Assembly (NCBI GenBank): GCA_964478455.1
Contig: CAYZJD010000081.1
Coordinates: forward strand, 1-14,348
Direction of reading: 5' to 3'
Length of the DNA: 14,348 nt
Origin: CAYZJD01 sp964478455
Lineage (GTDB): Bacteria > Acidobacteriota > Terriglobia > Bryobacterales > Bryobacteraceae
The position numbers and the translations under genes are program-made. Below, in pieces: positions 7,102 to 12,718 of this stretch. Position 1 is the stretch's first letter. Every line of letters starts with the position of its first letter. The notes under the pieces were generated by a model, which was given only the letters and a program-made list of their open reading frames with translations, was not told the DNA's origin and did not search any database.

Positions 7102-7231
7102 ACAGAGCCCAGGTGTGAGCCGGACGTCGCCTCGCCGACGCTAAGCCGTGAGACTTTATACGCGCGCCGGCGACCGTGTCCTTCTGGTGAAGCCAGGCGC
7201 ACGGAAGCGACGTCTGCCCGTACCCCCATGA

Positions 7232-7268
7232 TTGATACGGTCGATATTGTTGCTACAGTTGATACAAT
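7232..7268 (+). promoter_or_regulatory. Candidate promoter/operator of the phd-PIN module
   Basis: Two identical TTGATAC copies lie at 7232-7238 and 7259-7265, 27 bp apart, in an AT-rich patch that stands out from the GC-rich surroundings. TCGATA (7241-7246) and TACAAT (7263-7268) with a 16-bp spacer form a plausible sigma-70 promoter. The second repeat overlaps this -10 box, so an antitoxin bound there would block it. Function is inferred from position. Confidence 0.5.
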
Positions 7269-7288
7269 TTTTGCAGGTGGGAATAACC

Positions 7289-7576
7289 ATGGTCAGAAAA
7301 GTCAATGCCATCAAAGCCCGCCAAAACCTTGGCCAATTGCTCGAAGAGGTCTACTACAAGGGCGATCAATATGTGATTGAGCGGGCCGGCCGCCCCATGG
7401 CGGCGGTAGTGCCGGTCTGGCAACTTCAGGAGTGGCAGAAACGGCGGGAACGCCTCTTCGGCATGGTCGCGGAAGTCTGGCGAAAGAACACTGGCGTCGA
7501 GCCGGAACTCCTGGACCGGGATGTCGAGGCCGCGGTGCGGGCAGTCCGGGCTAAGGCCCGCCGCGGACATCCATGA
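7289..7576 (+). CDS. Phd/YefM-family antitoxin
   Basis: A 95-residue protein of the Phd/YefM antitoxin family. The ATG at 7289 is chosen because AGGTGG (7275-7280) lies eight bases upstream and the family N-terminus begins there: VRKVNAIKARQNLGQLLEEV, then YVIERAGRPMAAVVP (28-42), the classic fold that binds DNA as a dimer. The upstream extension to 7232 (TTG) is the promoter region read through. The C-terminal half (about 50-95), rich in Arg and Glu, should wrap the toxin. Its TGA overlaps the toxin start in an ATGA, so the pair is coupled. It probably autorepresses through the TTGATAC repeats at 7232-7265. Confidence 0.9.
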   Translation: MVRKVNAIKARQNLGQLLEEVYYKGDQYVIERAGRPMAAVVPVWQLQEWQKRRERLFGMVAEVWRKNTGVEPELLDRDVEAAVRAVRAKARRGHP

Positions 7577-8001
7577 TCCGGGCGGTGCTCGACACCAACG
7601 TCTTCGTGAGCGCGGTCATCAATCCCAAGGGAGTCCCGGCCCGCATCTTGAACGCGTGGCGCGATGACCAATTCCAGCTTCTGATGTCCGAACCGATTCT
7701 GAACGAGATCGCTGCGGTGTTGCGCTATCCCAAAACCAGGCGGCGGCACCAATGGTCCGAGCAGCAGATCGACACCTTCCTCGAAGACCTTGCGCACCTG
7801 GCGATCATCCTCTCTCCGAAACAGCCCGTCACCGTGGTTGTCGAAGACCCTCCTGACAATCGATACCTGGAGTGTGCTGCGGAAGGACAAGCCGAGTGCC
7901 TCGTGAGCGGGGACCAGCACCTCCTCAAAGTCAAGACCTGGCAAGGCATCAGCATCCTGACGCCCGCTGGGTTTCTTGCACTGCTTCAATCGCAGGCTTG
8001 A
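7573..8001 (+). CDS. PIN-domain toxin, COG1569/TIGR00305 type
   Basis: A 142-residue PIN-domain protein. It starts at the ATG at 7573, which overlaps the antitoxin stop by four bases. Acidic metal ligands are visible: Asp7 in VLDTNVFVSA, Glu45 in LNEIAAVL, Asp95 in DPPDNRYLECA and Asp114 in VSGDQHLL. The DPPDNRYLECA...CLVSGDQHLL block followed by ILTPAGFL is the hallmark of the COG1569 putative toxin family, distinct from the VapC at 1435-1830. It should act as an RNase in the cytoplasm, neutralised by the Phd-like protein upstream. The active site looks intact. The pairing of a PIN toxin with a Phd/YefM antitoxin is common for this family. Confidence 0.92.
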   Translation: MIRAVLDTNVFVSAVINPKGVPARILNAWRDDQFQLLMSEPILNEIAAVLRYPKTRRRHQWSEQQIDTFLEDLAHLAIILSPKQPVTVVVEDPPDNRYLECAAEGQAECLVSGDQHLLKVKTWQGISILTPAGFLALLQSQA

Positions 8002-8175
8002 CCTTGACCTCCTCACGCAGGCGGCCATGCAAGCCACTCCCACCGTGGCCAGACCTGCCGCCTCGGCGAACTCGGCGGCCAAGCGCCGCCCACCGACCCC
8101 ACCGTTTGGTGTTGGAGAGGCCGCCCCCCGTCCCGCTGGGATGGACCCGCGCCGAACGGAGGCGGCTCAACCAGC

Positions 8176-9363
8176 CTATCCCGCCGCGGCTGCGCTGAGG
8201 GCCGGCTGCGAAATAGCCTGGCCGTTGTGCACCAGCGAGAACGTCATGTGGACAGGCCGGCTCACGCTGTCGCACATCGGGCAATGGGACATGGCGAACT
8301 TCAGGAATTCGGCGATCGCCTCGCGGCTTCCTCCGGCCTTCACGTGAATCTTGGCCCTGATGTTCCGGTAGGCCGGCGTGACGTTGTCGTCGAGATCCGC
8401 GAAGCCCTGTAGGTCCATGTCGCCTTCGAAATCGACCTTGAAGGCGTCGAGCGGAATCCCGCGGGCCGCCGCGTGATACGAACTGGTCACCGAGATGCAG
8501 TTGGCCAATCCGTGCAACAGCGTCTCGGCGGGCGACGGGCCTGCATCGGAACCCAGAAGCTGGGTGGGCTCGTCGCCCGTGTAACCCATCGGGCCTTCGC
8601 TTCGGTGCCGGATCAGCAGATCCCCTTCGGCTTGATCAAACCCCGGGTGCGTTGACTTGACCTTGGCGCCACCCAGCCACCCGGCCGAAGCATAGAACTT
8701 GCACTTGGCCAGTGCCGGAGTTTCCTTTACTGCTTGCACCGTGGCGGCCAGGTTAGGGAAATTGACGCCGTGCCGGTCATCGCCCGTGTCCGGCCCGGCG
8801 CCGGTGGTTTCGATGTCGAATTCCCACGAGACGTTCACCGGGTGACGGACGGTGGAGCAAATCGGCGAACGGCCCTGCGCGTACTGGAAAAGCTCGAAGA
8901 CCTCTTCGGATGAGTTCGGCGAGTCAATGTGCGCCGTGAGGTGGATGTGCTTGAATCCCGGCTTCACCTTGTCGTTCAGGCCCAGGAATCCTTGCAGGTC
9001 GAGACTTCCTTCCGCGTCTACCCGCATGGAGTCGATCTGGATGCCGCGGGCGGCTCCGTGGTAGGCCGTGGTAACCATCAGGCAGTGGCTCGCGGCGTGG
9101 AGCAGATGCCCCGCCGGACCGACGTGTTTTCCGGTACCAAGCAGCGCCACGGGCTCGTCGCCCGCGAGCTGGTGAGGCCTCGCTCTCCTGACATCCACGC
9201 CGTTGTTCTTGTGACCGGTGAAGGTAGAGTTCACGACGGCGCCGCTTTGCCAGTCGGTCGAGCTCCTGAATTCGAAGCTCGCCTTCTTCGGATCGGCTTT
9301 GAAGCCGGAGACCAGCTCGCCCAGAGCGGCGACATCGACCCCGTTGACTATCTTCTTGGACAT
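8176..9363 (-). CDS. Tandem double-domain OsmC/Ohr-like protein
   Basis: A 395-residue protein made of two OsmC-like domains, roughly residues 28-182 and 221-377, against about 140-180 for ordinary single-domain OsmC. The start is the ATG at 9363 with GAGGGG seven bases upstream; the open frame up to 9426 lacks support. The halves match block by block: DWQSGAVVNST with GWLGGAKVKST, LLHAASHCLMVTTAYHGAAR with LLHGLANCISVTSSYHAAAR, SLDLQGFLGLNDKVKP with DMDLQGFADLDDNVTP, and GRSPICSTVRHPV with SHCPMCDSVSRPV. OsmC/Ohr proteins are cytosolic thiol peroxidases using two cysteines. Domain 2 has both (Cys289 and Cys361, plus Cys364). Domain 1 has Cys94 but Ser166 in place of the second cysteine, with Cys169 three residues on. 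Domain 1 may therefore be altered or regulatory. Peroxide or organic hydroperoxide reduction is inferred from the family. Confidence 0.85.
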   Translation of the reverse strand: MSKKIVNGVDVAALGELVSGFKADPKKASFEFRSSTDWQSGAVVNSTFTGHKNNGVDVRRARPHQLAGDEPVALLGTGKHVGPAGHLLHAASHCLMVTTAYHGAARGIQIDSMRVDAEGSLDLQGFLGLNDKVKPGFKHIHLTAHIDSPNSSEEVFELFQYAQGRSPICSTVRHPVNVSWEFDIETTGAGPDTGDDRHGVNFPNLAATVQAVKETPALAKCKFYASAGWLGGAKVKSTHPGFDQAEGDLLIRHRSEGPMGYTGDEPTQLLGSDAGPSPAETLLHGLANCISVTSSYHAAARGIPLDAFKVDFEGDMDLQGFADLDDNVTPAYRNIRAKIHVKAGGSREAIAEFLKFAMSHCPMCDSVSRPVHMTFSLVHNGQAISQPALSAAAAG

Positions 9364-9462
9364 GGTGTTCCCCTCTGCTGAAGTTTCGTTTCTTGTCCGG
9401 GCGTTGTTCCCAAAGCCCGGCGGCAAGCATTACTGTCTACAGCATACACCGGCCGGACGGCC

Positions 9463-9933
9463 TCAGGGAATCCTGATGAACCACCGGATCGAGCGCGCGA
9501 CCTCTTCGAAGCCCTCCGACCGGTACAACTCGTTGCCGCGTTCGTTCGTCGTCAGGCACTCCAGGTGCGCGTGCTCGGCGCCCAGTTCTTTCACGTGTTG
9601 CAGCATCCCCCGCAGCATCTGCCGGCCATAACCCTTACCCTGATGGGAAATGGCGACGCCCACGAGATCGATGTAGCCCAGCCGCGACTCCGCGTCATAC
9701 GTACCCGTCGCGACCGCCATGACCTCACCTCCCAGCTCGCCCACCAGTACGATCTGCGTCTCGAAGATCCGGGCGAACCGCGTCTTCCAACGGGCGCGCC
9801 AGTCGCGCCCGTTCAGCGGGCCGAACCGTTCATCGGCAGTTCGATACCACGTGATTGGTCCGAACGCGTCAATGACGAGTGTCTCCAGCGTCTCGTAATC
9901 AGCGGGAGTGGCGAGGCGGAAAGTCAGCGGCAT
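9463..9933 (-). CDS. GNAT-family N-acetyltransferase
   Basis: A 156-residue GNAT acetyltransferase, which transfers acetyl from acetyl-CoA to an amine. The ATG at 9933 is preferred; an upstream TTG at 9951 is possible, and neither has a strong ribosome-binding site. The family's acetyl-CoA site is clear: YIDLVGVAISHQGKGYGRQM (87-106), with the Q-x-x-G-x-G loop at 98-103. Motif B follows in NELYRSEGF (134-142). The N-terminus (FRLATPADYETLETLVIDAF) is the usual first strand and helix. Its start overlaps the end of the broken methyltransferase gene by 35 bp, so translation may depend on ribosomes arriving from that gene; the premature TAG upstream could therefore reduce its expression. The substrate cannot be predicted. 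Confidence 0.88.
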   Translation of the reverse strand: MPLTFRLATPADYETLETLVIDAFGPITWYRTADERFGPLNGRDWRARWKTRFARIFETQIVLVGELGGEVMAVATGTYDAESRLGYIDLVGVAISHQGKGYGRQMLRGMLQHVKELGAEHAHLECLTTNERGNELYRSEGFEEVARSIRWFIRIP

Positions 9934-10534
9934 GGGTTGGGCTGCCGCCAATTGTACCGCCGTCTTCCTTCCTCCAGATCACGTTCATCTGAACAAGTCC
10001 GTCCGAGCAATACACGCGCCTCAGCCCCGCCTGCTCCGCCATGGTATTGACAGCGCTGCGTGTCGGGAATCCGGCCGAAGGGAGGAGCCGCTTCCCTAGC
10101 GCAGCCAGCCAGCCAGGCACGACGAAATCGTTGTAGATCAGGTAACCTCCGGGCCGCAGCACGCGAGTCATCTCGCGGAATGCGCGTTCCCAATCCGGGA
10201 TGTGGTGCGTGGTCTTGTTCGTCGCTACGACGTCAAACTCGCCATCGGCAAACTCCAGCCGCATCGCATCCATCGGCAGGTAGCGCAGATTCGGAAGGGC
10301 TGTCCTGGCGCGTGCGGCCTAGATCTGCTCCGGATCCACGTCAACGCCCGTGACTTCGAGCGCCCGTGTCTCGGCCACCCGGCGCGCCGCCGCCCCGGTT
10401 CCGCAGCCGACGTCGAGATACCGCCATCCGGCCTCGACCTCGATGCGATTCAACATGGATTCCGCACGCCGCGCCACCGAGGCCGCATGGGCAGGATGGT
10501 TGACGAAGTACTTCTCAACAACCGTCATTCTCAT
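9899..10534 (-). pseudogene. Class I SAM-dependent methyltransferase interrupted by in-frame TAG
   Basis: One continuous frame encodes a Methyltransf_11/25-type enzyme, broken only by a TAG at 10321-10319 (codon 72). Before it: VVEKYFVNHPAHAASVARRA, the SAM-binding motif I YLDVGCGTGAAARRVAET (39-56) and the acidic strand VTGVDVDPEQI (61-71). After it in the same frame: AARARTALPNLRYL, then DAMRLEFADGEFDVV and RVLRPGGYLIYNDFV, which are motifs II-III of the same domain. The normal family reading there is DPEQIxxAR, so the TAG replaces a single residue, for example Gln (CAG). No base is gained or lost. The start is the ATG at 10534 or 10528. A truncated 71-residue product would lack most of the fold. 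Real nonsense mutation, UAG readthrough and sequencing error cannot be told apart here. Confidence 0.82.
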
Positions 10535-10581
10535 ATCGATGTATGCCAGCTACTGATACCGTACGATCACCGCTCAAGAAA

Positions 10582-10595
10582 GTTCGTCCCCGAAC
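10582..10595. promoter_or_regulatory. GTTCG-N4-CGAAC palindrome upstream of the sigma operon
   Basis: Perfect 5-bp arms (10582-10586 and 10591-10595) flank TCCC in the divergent region between the methyltransferase and the ECF sigma gene. The arm order is opposite to the CGAAC-N4-GTTCG SOS box, so LexA is not suggested. An operator is possible, and so is chance. Confidence 0.25.
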
Positions 10596-10665
10596 CCGGC
10601 CGGATTCGTATTGATCTAGTGAGGCGGCAAGAACGCCGATGAAGGAACTGGCCAGGGAGCTGAGC

Positions 10666-11190
10666 ATGCCGCTGTCGGCCGAGGAGTCAGCCGGTTGGAG
10701 GGATTTTGCCTGCCTTGTGCGCGAACACCAGGCCATGGTCTTCAGCATCGGCTATCACTTCCTCCACGACGTCTCGCTGGCAGAGGAGTTGGCGCAGGAG
10801 GTGTTTCTTCAGCTTCACCGGAGCCTGAAGTCGCTCAAGTCGCCGGCGCACGTCAAGCACTGGCTTCGGCGAGTGGCCGGCCATCGCTCGATCGACTTCT
10901 CCAGGCACCGGGGCAGCATGCCTTCGGTAGCTCTGGACGACGTGCCGGAGCCGGCAGCGGCCGTCGTGGACGGCGATCCGATGCTGGCTGGGAAGCTGCG
11001 GAAACTGGTGGCGTCGCTGCCGCCCAAAGCAAGGATGGTGGTCATCCTCCGTTACCAGGAGGACCTGGAGCTTGAGGAAATCGCCGCCGCGCTCGACATG
11101 CCGCTCGGCACGGTCAAGAGCCAGCTCCAGCGGGCGTTGGCGACGCTGCGGGAAAAGGCTGCCCGCTCCATAGGTGAGGTGTATCCATGA
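10666..11190 (+). CDS. ECF-family RNA polymerase sigma factor
   Basis: A 174-residue ECF (group 4) sigma factor with sigma-2 and sigma-4 only. The start at 10666 is preferred because AGGGAG (10654-10659) lies six bases upstream; the ATG at 10639 would add nine residues but has no good site. Sigma region 2 spans about 14-82, with HFLHDVSLAEELAQEVFLQL for core binding and WLRRVAGHRSIDFSRHR for -10 recognition. A linker with DDVPEP follows. Sigma region 4 is about 110-165: SLPPKARMVVILRYQEDLEL, then the helix-turn-helix LEEIAAALDMPLGTVKSQLQ. It should direct RNA polymerase to its own operon and envelope genes. Its stop overlaps the anti-sigma start in an ATGA, the standard arrangement for a regulated ECF pair. 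Confidence 0.95.
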   Translation: MPLSAEESAGWRDFACLVREHQAMVFSIGYHFLHDVSLAEELAQEVFLQLHRSLKSLKSPAHVKHWLRRVAGHRSIDFSRHRGSMPSVALDDVPEPAAAVVDGDPMLAGKLRKLVASLPPKARMVVILRYQEDLELEEIAAALDMPLGTVKSQLQRALATLREKAARSIGEVYP

Positions 11191-11570
11191 GCCGGTTCGA
11201 GGACGATCTCCGGATGGCGCTCCGGCGAAAAGAGCCGCCGCCGGGTTTTGCGGAGCGGGCGCTGGCCCGGGCCGCGGTCGAACGCGAGACGCTGCTCGAG
11301 CGATTGCTGGGCCTGTTTCGGTTCCCGGCGGTTCGCTGGGTCTGCGCCGCGGCGTTGCTGCTGATGCTGCTGCTCGGCGTTCGCTACCAGCAGGCGCGCC
11401 GGGCGCGCCAGGAAGGCGAAGAGGCCAGGGCGAAAGTGTTGTACGCGCTGCAAGTCACCGGGAGCAAGCTTCAACTGGTGCAACAGAAGCTGCGCCAGTT
11501 GGAGGCGGAGCGCGAAACGCAGGACCGCGCCGAGGAGGATCCGGCGACAAGCGGCAGGAAAATTCTTTGA
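11187..11570 (+). CDS. Putative membrane-anchored anti-sigma factor
   Basis: A 127-residue single-pass membrane protein, coupled to the sigma gene by a 4-bp overlap and preceded by GAGGTG. The N-terminal 45 or so residues (FEDDLRMALRRKEPPPGFAE onward) are charged and helical and would sit in the cytoplasm to bind the sigma factor. One membrane helix follows (about 51-66, VCAAALLLMLLLGV). The C-terminal part (about 67-127) is a charged, coiled-coil-like region on the periplasmic side, rich in Gln, Glu and Arg. No zinc-binding HxxxCxxC anti-sigma motif is present, so it is not a ZAS-type factor. The role is inferred from position, size and topology rather than from a recognised domain. Confidence 0.75.
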   Translation: MSRFEDDLRMALRRKEPPPGFAERALARAAVERETLLERLLGLFRFPAVRWVCAAALLLMLLLGVRYQQARRARQEGEEARAKVLYALQVTGSKLQLVQQKLRQLEAERETQDRAEEDPATSGRKIL

Positions 11571-11575
11571 TGAAC

Positions 11576-11590
11576 GCGGGTAACACCCGC
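11576..11590 (+). other. Intercistronic GC hairpin between anti-sigma and DUF4252 genes
   Basis: GCGGGT (11576-11581), loop AAC, ACCCGC (11585-11590) form a perfect 6-bp stem. It begins six bases after the anti-sigma stop and ends five bases before the AAAGGAG ribosome-binding site of the next gene. There is no U-tract, so it is not a classical terminator. It could protect the downstream mRNA from 3'-5' decay and so raise the level of the secreted proteins relative to the sigma pair. Confidence 0.45.
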
Positions 11591-11606
11591 AACAGAAAGG
11601 AGTCTT

Positions 11607-12164
11607 ATGAGAAAAGTACTCTTTGTGATGGCGCTTGCGGCGTTCGCCGCCCACGCCCAGGACATCAAGTTCCCGGCGAGCTTCGACAAGCTGGCCGCCA
11701 AGGCCGAGGAGGTGGTGGATGTCACCGTCGACCCGGCCATGCTGCAAATCGCCGGCAAGTTCCTCGCCGCCCAAGAGGAGAAAGAGCCCAAGGCCGCCAA
11801 GGCCAAGGACGTCGTCAGCGGGCTCAAGGGTATCTACGTCAAGAGCCTGAAGTTCGCCAAGGAGGGCGAGTATTCCCGTGCGGACGTGGATGAGATCCGG
11901 TCGCAGTTGAGCGGCCCCGGATGGGCTCGTCTGGTCACGGTGCGCGACAAGACCGACGACGTCGGCGTCTACCTGAAGAAAGAGGGTGAGAAGGTCGTGG
12001 GCATGGCCGTCTTGGCCGCTGAGCCGAAGGAATTGACGGTGGTCAACATCGTCGGCCCGATCGACCTCGAGCACCTTGCCGCCCTGGGCGGGCAGTTCGG
12101 CGTCCCGAATCTCCCGAATCTGCCGGCCGGGCAGAAGCCGCCCGCGAAGACCGAGAAGAAATGA
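11607..12164 (+). CDS. Secreted DUF4252 family protein
   Basis: A 185-residue exported protein. The ATG at 11607 follows AAAGGAG (11596-11602) four bases upstream. It starts with a clear signal peptide (MRKVLFVMALAAFAAHAQ, cut before DIKF). The rest resembles DUF4252: an amphipathic helix FDKLAAKAEEVVDVTVDP, a LKGIYVKSLKFA strand, then SGPGWARLVTVRDKTDDVGV (102-121), VYLKKEGEKVVGMAVLAAEP and TVVNIVGPIDLEHLAAL (144-160). The C-terminus is proline- and lysine-rich. DUF4252 proteins are uncharacterised and in Acidobacteriota and Bacteroidota often follow ECF sigma/anti-sigma pairs, from my recollection. It is the third gene of the operon; its stop overlaps the start of a paralog in an ATGA. A periplasmic effector or sensor of the sigma system is inferred. 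Confidence 0.85.
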   Translation: MRKVLFVMALAAFAAHAQDIKFPASFDKLAAKAEEVVDVTVDPAMLQIAGKFLAAQEEKEPKAAKAKDVVSGLKGIYVKSLKFAKEGEYSRADVDEIRSQLSGPGWARLVTVRDKTDDVGVYLKKEGEKVVGMAVLAAEPKELTVVNIVGPIDLEHLAALGGQFGVPNLPNLPAGQKPPAKTEKK

Positions 12165-12718
12165 AGGACTCCTGAATCGACATTCCGTTCGCTCTCGTAG
12201 CCGGCGCCGCTGCCCTGTTGTTCGCGGGGGACTCGGAGTTCCGGGCGGTTGTCGATCGCGTTGAGTCGCAGTACTCCGCGCGCAGGGTGTCGGTCCCGGT
12301 GCTGGGAGTCGCCAATGGCTTTCTCAAGCTATTCCATCCGGCGGGCGCCCGCCGGGTTGAACTGGCGATCTTCGAGGACTTGCGGGAGCGCGACGGCGCG
12401 CGCTTTCACGACCTCATTGCGGAAGAACTCGGCCCGGCCTGGAAGCCGCTTGTGCGTACCAGGTCGCGCGGCGATGGCGAATGGACGGCTGTCTATGTGA
12501 AGCAGAGCGGAAAGGACGTGTACCTGCTGACGGCAACTTTGGCTCCGGGCGAGGCGACTCTCGTCCAGGCGAAGCTGAATCCCGAAACCCTCGCCCGGTG
12601 GCTCCAAAAACCGGAAAGGATCGGCCGCTGCGGCGCGAAGCTCGGCCAAAGCGGCGAGGAGAGTTGTGCGGATTTAGAGCTTGACGCGCCGCCGGCCTCA
12701 CAGGCTCGCCAGCCGTGA
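12161..12718 (+). CDS. DUF4252-like paralog with in-frame TGA at codon 5
   Basis: The frame from the ATG at 12161 overlaps the previous stop in an ATGA, as sigma and anti-sigma do, and reads MKDS, TGA (12173-12175), then IDIPFALVAGAAALLFA, which with the MK start would be a normal signal peptide. The body then runs to 12718. It matches the upstream DUF4252 protein in order: GPAWKPLVRTRSRGDGEWTA aligns with its GPGWARLVTVRD segment, VYVKQSGKDVYLLTATLAPG with VYLKKEGEKVV, and LVQAKLNPETLARWL with NIVGPIDLEHLA. So the two genes look like a tandem duplication. With the TGA, translation must restart at ATC 12176 (AAGGA seven bases upstream), at CTG or TTG (12215, 12218; signal peptide lost), or read through. 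CGA (Arg) to TGA is the simplest change. The gene may be non-functional. Confidence 0.68.

Noticed and set aside
7148..7231. 27-codon GTG-started frame upstream of the phd gene
   Set aside because: Too short, no ribosome-binding site and no recognisable family. It may be leftover coding DNA but nothing supports it.
8074..8090. GGCGGC-CAAGC-GCCGCC hairpin between the convergent PIN toxin and OsmC genes
   Set aside because: The stem is perfect and the place suits a bidirectional terminator, but there is no U-tract on either strand and GC-rich stems arise easily here.
10319..10321. TAG as a pyrrolysine codon
   Set aside because: Pyrrolysine use is restricted to a few methylamine-related enzymes and lineages. 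This is a generic methyltransferase and no pyl gene is visible, so a nonsense mutation or error is far more likely.
10582..10595. Possible LexA/SOS box before the sigma operon
   Set aside because: The arms are in the order GTTCG-N4-CGAAC, the reverse of the known CGAAC-N4-GTTCG box. It is kept only as a weak generic palindrome.
11052..12074. 340-codon minus-strand frame crossing sigma, anti-sigma and DUF4252 genes
   Set aside because: Its translation is compositionally odd and spans three well-supported plus-strand genes and their overlaps; it is a GC-driven shadow.
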